Shown: piece after piece, positions 13,109 to 25,353 of the stretch | How the letters are laid out: the number at the start of each line of letters is the position of its first letter | Numbering within the stretch: the first letter of the stretch is position 1 | NCBI GenBank assembly: GCA_032358165.1 | Contig: JAALGY010000054.1 | Location: 2,480,001-2,544,000 of the forward strand | Reading direction: 5' to 3' | DNA: 64,000 nt | DNA from: Diplosphaera chodatii | Taxonomy: Eukaryota > Chlorophyta > Trebouxiophyceae > Prasiolales > Stichococcaceae | Position numbers and translations under genes: made by a program | The notes under the pieces: generated by a model | What the model was told of the DNA's origin: nothing | What the model saw: only the letters and a program-made list of their open reading frames with translations | The model's database searches: none

Positions 13109-16100
13109 ATGCCGCCGCAGCTGCACCCTGCCGAGCTGCGCACAATGTATCAGCTTGCATCTGCAGTCAGCGCAAGCTGTGGGCGAATATGCCGCAGGCA
13201 CAGCACGTGTTCCGAGTGTCGTGGTAGCGGCAACCAGCCTGCAAAGACAGAGTGAGACACCAGCAGGCACTGAAGGGAATCAGGTGCATGAGCATGCACA
13301 TGACATCTGACCGACACTGGCAGAGCTGGTCATACTGCATATGCACCCGTCACATGACTCATGCATGGTGCTCTTCATGTTCAACTGAGAGGGAGCAACC
13401 CAGCACATATGTTTGTGTGGGCTTCCAGCTAACTCGTGATCAGTTCGAGTTGCATCCACTGCAGCATTGCACTGGAGCGCACTCCCTGCAGAACGTTTGC
13501 CAGCGCACAATCTTCAGGACGTGTCTAGTAACACGGTCAACGCGCCCTGCTGCCGAGGCGGTCACGGAGACTTGCTTTGCATAGTCAGAGGGGGCCCAGA
13601 TTGCAGGGGTGCAAAGGGCTTCAACGGGCAGCATAGACGCAGATCAGCTTCAGCAAAGCCAGACAGCGAGCCGCAGTCAGAGATCAGCGCAACACCCGTG
13701 CAGGTGCGCATGCATGGCAATTTGGTTGACGAGGCAGCAATTACCGCGCCGCGGGCTTACTTGATCACCGCATGAGCCACTGACGGGGGCTGTGCAGGCG
13801 AGCGGCGCCGCAAATCGCCGCGGGCAGCCGCCGGCGATGCGCCGGGCTGTGGCGTGATGCGGCGTGAGACTGGGGACCTGTCGCCGCTGTCGGCGCTTGG
13901 GCGTGTCCCCTCGTATCCCGGTGCGGCCAACAGAGAGCACACCGCCATGATCGGAGTCATATGCCATCAGAGGACTCAAGCCGCTGCTGGTGCTGTATCA
14001 GCGCTCACTGTGTTGTGACTGGGTTTCAGGCTGCATTGCCAGATGTTTCACTGATGGACGCTGACGATGGTTCCTCACAGGCAGCAATGGCGCCGTGCCA
14101 GACCTGCTGCTGCGGCGGCTGGACAGCAGCTCCTCTGTGGCGACATCGGAGGCGTCCAGCATGCTTGAGCGGTCGGGGTCACTACGGTGCGCACTGTTGG
14201 CTCATGCATGATGTTTGATCCGGGTCATCTGTCACATACGGGACAATCAGCCAGCCTGTATCAACACTGGGGCGCAATCCAATGTGCTACACTCATGATG
14301 CTGCACCTCTTGCAGGGACTCTTACAATGATGCCAATGCGGAGGTGTCCCGCTCCAGCTCGCTGCAGCATGCCCGGCGCAGCTTCCAGGACGGCGCCGGC
14401 GACTGCTCGTCCCCGGACGGCAGCCCGGCCCGAGTGCAGCGGACCATCTCCGCACCGGGGTCAGGGTCAAAGGACGAGGTGTCGACGCGCAGCATCTCCT
14501 CAGACACAGTCCGGCGGGTGAGGGTGTTCCTGCTGTGCCGTGGGACACCTGGCCGGCCTTGGGTCTGGCGCAATATCGCTCGTGAGGCTTCAGGCAGGGG
14601 GTTACCTGTTCGCACTAATGCTACTTGTTCCAAACCAAGTTGCAGCAACATTGGCGGCTTCACAGGAGCACTGCGCCGCCAGCGTGAAATCCCGCGTGCA
14701 GATGGAGGTGTCCTGCTCCGTGTGCAGCTGTTAGACGTGCCGAGCCTGAACTCGCGGCGGCGGCGGCCGCCGCAGGAGGTTGCGGCCGAGCAGCAGGCGC
14801 GCGACCTTGACATCCCGGCGGGCGTCAACGTGCAGCGGGCGCCGGCGCCCGCGGAGGTCCACCGCAGGGTGCAGGACGACAGGATGACGCAGCGGCTGAG
14901 GCAGTACGAGGTCAGTTTGGGGGTGGGGTATTTGTTGGCAGCAGACTCACCCTGAGAGTCGCAGGCCTTGAAGGTGGTATTTTACAATGGTTGGCCGCCA
15001 CCTCGTGGCTGCAAATGTGCTTCAGCAGCTCCAGCTTGTCGCCACTCCCTAGAAGGACATGGCCACAAACTGCCATCACACAACAGCCGATGCGCCGTCG
15101 GTGCAGGAGCACGAGGCGTACCAGCGGGCGCAGCGGGAGCGGCACCTGCGCCGCCAGGCCCGGCGGCTGGCCAAGCAGCAGGGGCGCCGCCTGGAGTCCT
15201 CCCCCAGCGGCGCCAGCGGCGCCTCCTTCGGCACCTCGGCTGGCAGCTCCACCCCCGGCAGCAGCCAGCCCTCGCCCCGCGCAGGTGGCGGGCCCGGTTC
15301 CTCCCCTTGCCGCCCACCACGCTCTGGCGTGCACACCAACCCTCATTGACTGCTTACCAAGCACTCCAGCAGGGTTCAACAGCGATTGGAATCCCGCTCC
15401 TCGCGGCACTCCTGCAGTCCCTGTCCATCGCACGAGTGGCCAGCAGTGGCCGCCTGTCGCCGCAAAGCATGATGATCAATGTCGTGTTGCTCTGCAACGG
15501 CTGGCAGGCCTGGGTTTCCGCAGTGTCAGAGCCTCCTGGCCACAGCTTAGTCGGGTTGATCCAAGCGTGATGCGGATACACTGTCCGACCTGCCCTGGTG
15601 TGTGCACAGGTGAGTCCGAATGTTCACCCAGCGAGCATGGGACTGCTGGCGATGCCAATGGCGGCCTGTTTGGCGAGTACGCCCATGTGCTGGATGCCAA
15701 AGACCTGCAGGTACAGCTTCTTGAAACATCGTATTTTGTGGGTCGCTCATACAGCGGCTTGCCTGGCGTTCGCACACACAACCTGCTGCCTTGGTGCCAA
15801 CATGAGCAGCACATCCCTGTCGTAGTTGTGCGTGTGCAGTCATCTGAAGTCTGAGCATCCTGAGATCATGCCCTGCATCCACTTTGCACCATTCCTCCGA
15901 CTTGCTAAAACACATGTTGTCAACCGCTGTGTCTGGCGCCACTTTTGCAGGAGATGGCGGAGGACAACAAAATAATGGAGGAGCGGGTGGATGTCCTCAT
16001 CCGGGTGCGCCTCTGTGCCTCGGCCCCTGTCCAGGGGTTGAAAGTGCAGATTGGTCTTGCCTGTGACAGCGCATCTGTAGGTCGACCAGACAACAGATGC

Positions 16101-16708
16101 CGCACATGTCAGCTGCACAGCGTCGCTCAAGCCTGGCTCCATGCATGCGCAGGAGCTGCGGATCTGGCAGATGCGGCTGGACACGTCGGCGGTGCGCACG
16201 CGGGGGGCGGTCGCGGCAACACAGGACATGCTGGCCGACGAGACCGCTCGGGCGCGCTCCGACATCGCCGCCATCTGCGACAAATCGGAGCAAGCCGTCA
16301 TCAAAGGTGGATGCAGATCTGGGACCAGATGTTGATGCGAGGTTTGGCTGTGACGAAATGCCTGTGCCCGTGATTTCAGGGCCGCTGTGCAGTCGCACCA
16401 AGTACTGTGGGGTGATCAGGCGTTCTTCACCCACTGTTGCAGGTGCTGACAAGATCTCGGAGAAGGTGGCTGCGGTGCGGCTGCCCACCCTGGGGGGCAT
16501 CGACGAGGAGGCCCTGTGGGGTGAGGCCGCCCCGCTGCCCGCAACAGCCGCTGTCAATGCAAGGGCGCCGCTCGCGCCTGTGCCGGAAGGCCAGGCACCT
16601 GCGCCGGTGGCCGCGGCGTCAGTGCTGTCAGTGCAGCGGCAGCAGCAGGCTGCCAGTCAGCAGGTGCCGTCAGTGCAGCGGGACTCGGACGGCTCGCTGC
16701 GCAGGTGA
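13109..16708 (+). CDS. Large coiled-coil protein of unknown function
   Basis: Well-supported exons: 13798-13920, 14081-14186, 14316-14517, 14728-14910, 15107-15284, 15610-15710, 15951-16004, 16153-16306, 16443-16708 (stop TGA). Every junction keeps phase. The start at 13109 and a possible exon at 13607-13703 are tentative, since the phase does not yet close there. The protein is Ser-rich and basic at first (SSVATSEASSMLERSGSLR, ARRSFQDGAG), then has an Arg-rich helix (YQRAQRERHLRRQARRLAKQ), then coiled coil (EMAEDNKIMEERVDVLIR; TQDMLADETARARSDIAAI), and a Pro/Ala/Gln tail. No catalytic domain is visible and I do not recognise the family; a cytoskeletal or ciliary scaffold is possible but unproven. 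Confidence 0.75.
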
Positions 16709-17753
16709 TCACAGGCGTCACATGCTGTGCAGATGTCGTTTAAGCAGCTAGGCTGCCCGTTACGCGTGCAGGTGTCTGGTGCACTCAACTTGTATCGTTG
16801 AGCCTTCATCGAAGCCCACAACGACTTGGTGCGAACTTCGTCGAAGCCCACGGTTGGCCACGTACATGCGTTGCTGATGCAGCTGGGGGCAGGGCAGCGG
16901 GGAGGCAGCAGCGCAGCCCGGCGGGAGTGGCACAGGCAGCGCAGGGCGGGGCAGCTTCACCTTTGCGGCGGCACCGCTCAAAACTTGAGCTTGTGCTGCC
17001 ATGCTGCAGCGTCAGCGCCAGCTGCAGTGCTTCAGTCAGTAGGCCGCTTGGTATACTTTGCAGCAGCATTGCTCAGGACCCTAGCATTCAATGGCGGCTG
17101 TGCGCCAACCATGATCTTTCGCTCATCAGACAGATCATAAGAGTAAGCTCTGCGGGGGCTTGGAGCAGCGATAGAGGCCAGAGGGTGGCAACGCTAGATT
17201 GTGCCATCAACTCAGTGGTGTGAGGGGCTTCGATGTCACATAAACGCTGGCAGAGTGTTGGTTGCGAAAGCCTTGGACGTTGGCGAGCGCTGAGGTTGAG
17301 GTTTGGCACATGATACAGCTCGTTCATGTTCAGATGCGCATGCTATCCGAAGTGCTGGTGAACAGTAGTGTTGCTGGTTGGCTGCGAGAGAGGTTGAGAC
17401 TAGCACATTGCCGGTGGTCCTACACATGGTACCTGGCAGAGCAGCAGGAGCTGTGCAGATGTGATGAATCTGGCGGCCCTGCAGCAGGTCGTGCATGCAC
17501 AGGTCAGCAAAGATCAGCTTCCTCTCTTGCATGCAATCGCCGCGCACGTTCAAGCTGCAAACAAATGCATGCTTTGGCGACGCTATTCTGATGTCATGCT
17601 AACGATCGTGAACCGTGTCACGCACGATGTGGCTTTGATGGGCCACCTCACCAAGTTCAGTGAGTCAGGAGGGACGCCATGATCTGCTGAACCTGATGTC
17701 AGGGTAGCTGGATCCTCAGACAATTCGCGCTAACGTGGTCAGCAACGGCAAAC
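16709..17753. other. Intergenic with short direct repeat
   Basis: About 1 kb with no exon chain I can support. It contains TTC(A/G)TCGAAGCCCAC twice, near 16806 and 16848. It probably holds the 5' UTR and promoter of the following plus-strand gene. Upstream open frames at 17290-17680 could hide a non-conserved 5' exon. Confidence 0.35.
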
Positions 17754-20508
17754 ATGGCAGCTTCGCCGGCGGACCAGGTGGAGCTGAAAGTCAAGTGGTC
17801 GCTGGAGCGGCTGCATGATGGCAATGATGAGACGCAGCAGCAAAATGCCAGCTATCTGGCCGGCATCCCGTCCACTCAGGTGCAACGCAGTGTTTCATAG
17901 CTTCGACCGCAGTGTGCAAGGATGTCGAATGATCAGCGTCTGGAAGCACACACCCGAAACATGCGCTTATCAAATGCTGCGCTGTGATGGTATAACATCC
18001 AGCCAGTGCCGCCATACAGCGAGCGACCATGTTTTATCAGCCTGGAAAGTCAAAGTTCACATCATGCAGACTGAGTGATCTGGATATTGCATGCAGCAGC
18101 AGGTGGTGGCCATGGCACATCATGTGCGTGCACGCAATGCTACTGAACGACAACTAGCTGACGGGTGGCATGGCACTAATCTACTCTACAGGAGAACGCT
18201 GCTCAGCTGCGAGAGCTGGGCGTGGTGCCGGGCGTGCTGGAGACCCTGCGCATGCACTGCTATGGACCGGGGTCGGATGTGCCGGCAACGCTCGCACGCA
18301 CGCTGAACAACATCTTCAAGCAGTGAGGAACCACGCTTCACACTGATGATGCAACGCCCAGCTCCATTCTGAATCAGCACATTGAGCGATGTTGAAGTGG
18401 ATCATTGTCCCATCGTCAAGCCAAGGCGGCATCGCATGGTTGTTCGCAGGGACGAGGCGTCCTGCGGGCAGGCCAGGGCGGCGGACGGCGCCGGCATCCT
18501 GGCGGCGCAGCTGTTTGACGTGGCGTCCCGCACCGACGCAGAGTCCACCCTGTGGGACTCCAGCCGCATCGACGAGTCGGCGTGCCAGCTCACCGAGGCG
18601 CTGACGACGCTGGTGGAAGTGCACACCGAGTCGCAGGCACGGCGTCGTGTTGACCCTCAGACAGTTGAGCGAGCTTGCTGCTTAGGCATATTGCTGGCTG
18701 CTTGCTGCGTCATGGGAGATGTGAAGTTCACACGAGGCTGCTCGCATTGCGCCAGGGTTTAGTGTGGAAGAGCCAAAGTATCGATGGTACTGGACCAAGC
18801 CGATCGTTGCCTGCTGTCACCGTCAACCATGTGTCTTCCTTGACAGTGTGTGGCTTTTCTGGCAGGTGGCCGCCTGCCGGTCGGGCGCGGCGCACGCGGC
18901 GCTGCAGCTGCTGCAGTCGCCGCAGTCGGTGCGCCAGCGCGCCACAGAGCTGCTGCGGGAGCTGCTGTCGGGCATCGCCTCCGCGCCGGACGCCTCCGTC
19001 TTTGACGCCTTTGCAAAGGTGGGGTTCTGTCTGTGCCAGCTGACTGCCCCTCACAGCCAGTTCAGTCAGCTGCTGGCGGATGCTGCTGCGATTGTGGCGC
19101 CCGCCAGTCCACTTGCTGCAGGGAGGCCACCACCAAAATGGCCCACCGCAGGCCCAGTGCCCATTTCGGCCAGCCAAACGTTGCCCCAAGCAGTCTGTGC
19201 GACAGCCGCGCGCTCAGCGATGCCACTCTTGTATGTGTGCAGGAGCTGCCGGTGGTGTTTGCGCAGCTGCACGGGCTGCTCGCGGCGCACTCGCGCATCT
19301 TCACGCGGCTGCTGCCTGCGGAGGAGGCCGTCCTGTCCGATATCCTCTCCGAGGTGCATGCTCACGATTTTTCAGCAACGCTGCCTATGCCTTGCTGAGC
19401 TGGAACCTGACGCCCTGTGTATCATGCGGCTTGGAAACCTGCTGCTGCCAAACACATGAGGGCGGACTGCAACAAGCCCTGCGCTGCATCCACTGTGTGG
19501 AGAACAGTACTGTTGCAGCAGCTGCCGTCACGGCGTATGGTGATCTGAGCTGCAAGCTCCTGTGGTGCCCGCAGCTGGTCGCGCACCCCGCGTGCAGCTT
19601 CGAGCAGCTGGCGCAGATGCAGCCCCAGGTGTGACCAGTGCATCGAGGACTAGCGATCAGATATTCCAGCACCGTGTCACGATCAAGTTGGCAGGCTGTG
19701 CAGTGGCTGCGGAAGTTTGTATGCAGCACAGACACCTCGTGGGTTTTGACACTGTTTCGGGCCTTTCATCTTGTATATTACCTGTGTGTGCACAACACAC
19801 AGGTACTGGCGCTAGTCGGCGTGTTTGTGCACTGCCGGCGAGAGCGCAACGCCAGATTCCCTCCCGAGGTGGAGCAGGTGCGTCGGCTCGTGTTTGGTCC
19901 GCCGCCCTTCAACCTCACTTCGGCATGTTTGAGCCGAGTGTGATCAGCGCACAACGCCCATATTGGTGACTCGGCTACTGGATGCTGTCCTCAACGTACC
20001 AGACGCTGATAGCAGCTGAGCAAGCAAGGTGTCCTGCATGATGCAGGGCTGTGTGAAGAGCGCCAACACTGCACTGCCAATCAACTCTCTAATTGTGTTG
20101 TCGCAGGCGCTCGCTAACGCAATGCTGGCGATTGTAGCGAATGAGCCCCTGGCAGCAAAGATTCAGAGTCACCAGCCCACCTTCGAGCTACTGCGAGCAT
20201 TCCAGGTGCCAACCAGTGGAGCTTTGTGTGACGTGGTCCGACGGTCTCAGAGCGATTGTGCGGAATCCGCAGTTGCACTGCTGAAGGCGGCCTCTGGCAT
20301 TGGCGTCATGGTGTTGCCGTTCGCATGGGGTTCAACCCTTCCTTTTCAGTAAGGTGCCTGTGAAGCCGCCAGCATGCCATCTGAGCGCCATGCCTCTGAG
20401 GTACCGTGGCTGCTGGTGCGTCTGCAGGCAGGCCTCAGCTCGCCGCTGGCGGCAGCCGCCGTCAAGCAGATGCTGGCGCAGCTGCAGAGCTTCGTGACCG
20501 CCCTGTGA
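17754..20508 (+). CDS. Helical-repeat (ARM/HEAT-like) protein of unknown function
   Basis: Nine exons with closing phases: 17754-17879, 18192-18322, 18450-18636, 18866-19018, 19243-19353, 19575-19628, 19803-19877, 20107-20205, 20428-20508, giving 338 residues. The start (AACATGGC) is the first in frame. Repeated amphipathic helices with leucine spacing (LRELGVVPGVLETLRMH, LQLLQSPQSVRQRATELLREL, LPVVFAQLHGLLAAHSRIF, VKQMLAQLQSFV) point to an alpha-solenoid. There is no signal peptide, membrane segment or catalytic motif. The third intron seems to begin GC (CAG|GCACGG), because no in-phase GT is available. The family is unknown to me. Confidence 0.8.
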
Positions 20509-21059
20509 CCCCCGCCAGCTGCCTTGGCATCCCTCCAAACCTTGAGGGAAGCCCGCTGCGCCCCTGCTGCAAACAGGCTGGCAAAAGGCCGCACATCCCC
20601 CAGCAGCAAACGTGACAGCTATGCGAGCTTGCATCCAGGGGCAGTCTGCTGCCAGGGATCCAAAAGTACAGTTCTAGACACTCTGTTCGGGAATGACGCT
20701 GCACAGCACGTGTGGCAACTGTGAGTGATCAGGAGAGCAGCTGTTGCCACCTGAGTGCACTGATGTACAGTTTTGGGGTGAGTGTTCCGGCTAGCCTTCG
20801 TCTGTGCACCGCCTGGACACCGAGCATGCGATCCGAGACTATACTTCATGCATTTTTTTCGCTCGAGTCTTTTGTTCAGTAGCTGAAGCCTGTAGTACAC
20901 ATCTGTGGTGCTGTGCAACCAGGTTACGCTGCCACCACGCCAGTACAATACACTGCCTCCAGACTGCCATATTAGGAGCAGACCTGCCAACTTGTTGCTA
21001 TAAAACTTGATGAAGCTGTCTGATACATGTTATGGTACACCCTTGGCTGACGGCTAGCA
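20509..21059. other. Intergenic, convergent 3' ends
   Basis: Lies between two stop codons facing each other. No gene seen; 3' UTRs expected. Confidence 0.4.
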
Positions 21060-23677
21060 CTACATCTTCTGTTCTACAGTGGGTCTCGAGGCTGTTGGTG
21101 CCCCGGTGCTGAACCGCCATTGCCCGCAGGCCCCGCAGTTTGCGACCTCTGGCGCATTTTGCAGGGTGCAAAACTGGCAGCGCCAGCCATGCAAGCTGCC
21201 ATGGGCCCCCATTGCGGAGTTGCTGGGTATATGCGTGCTGCTGTCGGCAAGCACACCTGTATGACCGCTGTCGCCACTGCCTGGCTGCTGCTGCCGGCTG
21301 CCTGCGCTGCGGGGTGGGGACACGGTGCCTGCTGCGCTGATGCCTGCGCCGCCTAGGCCCAGCCAGACCCCGGCAAACACCCCGAGCTGCTGCCTGCCGC
21401 CGCCGCCGCCATCACCGCTGCTGGCTGTGGGGTGGGCACCGCCGCAGGCCGCGCATGCGGCGCTGTTCAGTGCATTGACCAGCGTGCAGGCGGGGCACGC
21501 CCAGGTGTCCTGGCCCTTCGGTATTGATAGGCAGCCAGCTGCGGTGTCGTCATCTTCGGTCAGGTCGATGACCGGCTGCGCGAGGGCTGCCTCTGCTGGC
21601 TGTGCACCTGCTGCATCGGTGCCCCGGCTGCAGCTGCAGCCACCGCCGCAGCGGCCGGCGCCTGAGGGGGCTGCTGCACCTGCTGGCGGACGTTCCGTGG
21701 CCACGCTGCTCTGCTGTGGCTGCTGCAGGGCACGGAGACAACGCTCACGCAGCGTCAGCAGCAGTGCACAGCGCGTGCACAGCTCACAGGCCATGCCGCC
21801 GCCGGCATCAGCAAACTGATGAATTCAACGGGGGCGTCCTCATGTCTACGTTGACAACTGCTGCTGACGGAGCCAGTGCCCGGCCATGCACGGCAGCCAA
21901 GGCTCAGCAGGGCGACTCGCCTGCTGGGCCGGCTGCTGGGCCGGCTGCTGCGAGGCGGCGCCCGTGCCGACCCGCACCTCGCCGGCGTCGTCGTCGTAAC
22001 CCACGTTCTGGGTGCCGTGCGCGCCGGAGGGGCAGTACGCATTCGCCTCCGCGCGCCGCTGCGCCGCCCGGGCCGCAGCCTGCGCGCAGCACAGAAGCGA
22101 GCCGTCGATGCTGAGTGGCGAGATGGTGCGGTGTTCAGCTTTGGGCATCCAGGCTCCGTGCCCATTGTGTGGGCCTCTGTCCTCTCACGGCAGCTCTCTC
22201 GGCAAGCTTGCAACCACCGGGCATCGTGGGATTTGCTGCAACATGTTTCGTGTGCAGCCGCATTCATAGGGCGGCAGTGCCCACCTGCGCGGGCGTCAGG
22301 TGAGCCGTGCGTGCGCCGCCGAGCCGCTGCGCGCCCCGCGGCATGAGCGCGTGCTTTTTGGCACGCTCCTCAGCAGCCTGCACCGATCAAGGGTTTATTC
22401 CGTGGAGTGGGATGATGCTGAAGGCCCTGAAGCACAAGCTCCACCAGCAGTGGGTCAACATTGGTTGTGCATTTGACGCAGCCCCAAGGACAGCCAGGAT
22501 TCCAGACCCCAGGCACGGCCATGATGCAGGCATCGCACCCCAGGACCTCTCGTTGCCAGCGTCGAGCCGCTTTGATTCTAAGACACACAAAGAACGGGCA
22601 GGCACCTTGACGGCGACCTCCCGCAGCCGGCGGGGGTCCGGGTTGTGGGTCGGCGCCGGCCCCCGGCCGCCCAGGCGCCCCACCGGCTGAGCGTCAAACC
22701 CGGCGCCGGTGCCCTCAACGCCCCTGTCCTGCAGGCCCTCCAACTCCTGCAGCACGAAAGGGCTTTGTAGTTGCAGAACGGGTCTGAGGCCCAGCCTCGC
22801 AGGTTGCAGCTGCGTCCTGCCATCAATGGAGCGTTGAGCGTGCGGCCTCACAGTGTGTCATGCAGGGCCGCAGCACGGACGGTGAGGGAGGGGTGTGCGG
22901 TCGACAGCAGGCGGCGCACCTCCCACAGCTCGTCCCACAGCTTGAAGAACTCGGCGTTGTGCGGCGAGATGACGTTGTGCGCCATCTCTGTGCACCGAAG
23001 GGGCACCTTCGTCATCGTGCAGTAGTATCGGCAGTCCACAGCAGCCGTCGTGCTGTGCTGCGTTGCTTCCGGCAATGCAGCAACATGCAGAATAGGAAAG
23101 GCCACATATTCCCCCTGTATGAACACGCCCCTGCGACATGCCTCACCGTGCAGCATTGTGCCCATCACGTTGTGCCATTCCAGGAAGCGGGCAGCGTCAT
23201 CATGGTGGCGCAGGCGAATCTTGATTTCACGGGTTTCGCCGCCGCCGCCGCCGATGTTCAGCCCCTGTTACAATCATGCGATCAGTCTACACCTCTCGCA
23301 TGGTCATAAAGCTGCTGTATTGGTACGCAACACCGCATAGCCACCACGGCGCACATCCGCAATGCCGCTCCTACCAGCAGGCCGGCCCTGGGATAGAACT
23401 CTGAAAGCTGCGGCACCTTCCACTTCCTGGAGGCAGCAGCAGTCACAGCCGTAAGTTCACGCAGACAGAGCGCGGGCCGCATCTTTTTCAGCTTTAGGTT
23501 CTTGCCATGCTGGGCGGTTAGCAGCCGCTGAAATGTTCCCGCCTACCTGCGGCGAAGTATGGGCTGGACCTGCCTGGCGCATTTCTCGAGCAGCGCTCGG
23601 GCCTGCTGCGCATTTGGACGCTTCAGCACGCTGATGTTCTGCACCTGGTACGGGTCCAGCTGCGCAATGTTGGGCAT
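21060..23677 (-). CDS. WSS1: WSS1/SPRTN-type DNA-protein-crosslink metalloprotease (WLM domain, two RanBP2 zinc fingers)
   Basis: Exons 23677-23547, 23426-23375, 23264-23147, 22987-22852, 22762-22606 (this acceptor, AAAG, is the least certain), 22377-22285, 22079-21978, 21815-21060, giving about 514 residues. The WLM domain opens with the LDPYQVQNISVLKRP helix, then WKVPQLSEFYPR, a GLNIGGGGGE loop and IKIRLR. The zinc-protease motif is rebuilt across an intron: ...MLH|E-M-A-H, giving HEMAH, followed by NVISPHNAEFFKLWDEL. The C-terminus has two RanBP2-type fingers, WACPACTLVNALNSAACAACG and WRCQFCTLQNAPEVANCGACG, between Gly/Ser linkers; VIDLTEDD before the first finger may be a SUMO-interacting motif. 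Known family role: proteolysis of proteins crosslinked to DNA, guided by SUMO/ubiquitin. Zinc ligands look complete. Confidence 0.92.
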
Positions 23678-24238
23678 TGCTGGCCCAATGATTTTCCCAA
23701 GACAGAATGGGTGCGCTTACTTCAACAGCTCTGGCGTCGTGGCGGGTTGCCCATGGGGCACAACGGCATCAAGTATAGCTGGCAAGTTGATTTGTGTATT
23801 GTAGCGGCTGTGCGCATGCACCTGGCACACTTGCGGAAGGGCTCAGCACGCATAACATGGTGCACGTGCAGATTTGCTCAGACTGTGCATATCTGCTTCA
23901 GTGCTGCCCTGGGCTTGCCAGGATCGTTAAGATAGTGAGGAGAGATGACGCACTGTCTAGAACTGACTGTCGAGATCACATCAAGCACGACAAGCTGTCG
24001 GCAGAATCGCACGCCGGCCAGACGCATCAGCGACGGCGGTGTCGCTTTGGCAGGTGGTGGGTGGACCAGCTTGCTGGGCACTGCAGGTCACGGCTGGCAT
24101 CGCATATGCTTTTGCTGCCGATGCCGTTGCCACCTGCCAGCCTGCCAAGCCACCGGCGCACAAGCACACACGTGCACCGGCACGGTGCGGATGGCACCGC
24201 CGCTGCTGCTTGCCTCTGGTGCGGCCAAAACCTGGTCC
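23678..24238. other. Intergenic between WSS1 and PPP1R11
   Basis: About 560 bases between the WSS1 start and the PPP1R11 stop, both minus strand. No further exon chain recognised; it probably contains the WSS1 promoter. Confidence 0.35.
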
Positions 24239-25353
24239 TCACGCCTCAGCTGGCTGCGCTGCGTCCGAGTGGCAGTGCTCGCACTCCCCCTCGCTGCCGT
24301 GTCCGTCGCCTTCGTCGCCGCTGCCGTCGCTGTCCGACCAGTCCCCAAAGCGCCGCTGCTTGTGGAAGATGCAGCACTCTGCAGCCAGAAAACGCACATG
24401 ATAACATGCGAGCATGCAGCGTCTTCGCCGTCAGCAAACGATCATCAGCGCTGTGTAGACGGTGATATGCTTCGTATGGTGGGGTCCAAGTAAAAGCGCA
24501 CGGTTGCCTGAACTCTCACTTTTGGACTTCTTCTTATTCATGTTCTCGTTGTCCACAGTCCCGTCAGTCCACCGCACCCCCTGCTGGATGACGATGTGAC
24601 ATACTTCAGTATGTGACGTACTCTGTCCTTGCCAGGCACGCAAGGCTCCGTGGGTGTCGCAGGTGCACGCTGGCTGAACATGAGGATGGTCGCAGCTTGA
24701 ATATAGAAGGCATTGCTGCTGAACTAAGCACCTTCTTTCGGCGCGGCCGTAGTGTCAGAACTAGCCGCTCTGCAAGCAGCCACACATACGGTAAACAAAA
24801 CTGCCATATCGCGTATGAGTTCAGCAGGCCATGCTCCTGCCCTCAGTTACAGGACACCAAGAATTACAGAGCTATTCAGTGACAGCATGTGAAGTGACAG
24901 CATATGAAGGCTAGGCCGCAATGCTGCCGAGGCTGTATCACGTCCTACTGATGATGCTCCACAAGGAGATCCTGCTGCGCAGCTGGCTCTGCATTCCTGT
25001 CCCGCACGCACCTTGCGGCTGGGCAGACGGGCCCGCCTGCTGGCTGGAAGCGCTGGCGGAAGCCTCGCTGGCGCTGCCGCCGCCGCCGCTGGGCTGCTGC
25101 GCCTGCTGCCAAGGCACACAGCGGCCACTGAACTGGTGGCGCACTATGGCTGTTCCATCCTTTCCGCTCACCCAAAAAGACGCCCATGTGACACGCTCCT
25201 TGCACATCATGACATGGCCAGACAGCGAGGTGCCGAGCATGGGGTGAGATGTGATTACCGCACCTGCGCCTGCTGTTGCTGCTGCTGCGGCGGCTGCGGC
25301 GGGAGTGTGGTGGTGGTGGCGTTCGACCCACCCGCCAGACTGGTGGTGGCCAT
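24239..25353 (-). CDS. PPP1R11: Protein phosphatase 1 inhibitor-3 (PPP1R11/YPI1)
   Basis: Four exons: 25353-25264, 25105-25012, 24603-24520, 24378-24239; phases close to give 135 residues. The Thr/Gln-rich N-terminus (SNATTTTLPPQPPQQQQQQ) leads to the family core GVRWTDGTVDNENMNKKKSK, joined across an intron to KCCIFHKQRRFGDWSDSD. The V-R-W docking motif (RVxF-like, KVxW in relatives) and the CC-x-F-H-K segment, both used to bind PP1, are present. The Asp/Gly/Ser tail ends in a CEHCH cluster. Known role: nuclear inhibitor/chaperone of PP1 catalytic subunit. Exon 3 uses an unusual TGAAG acceptor. The gene is divergent from the TMEM14/FAX gene. Confidence 0.92.
24878..24907. repeat. Two-copy 15-bp tandem repeat in a PPP1R11 intron
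   Basis: AGTGACAGCATGTGA is followed directly by AGTGACAGCATATGA, one mismatch between units. Confidence 0.8.
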
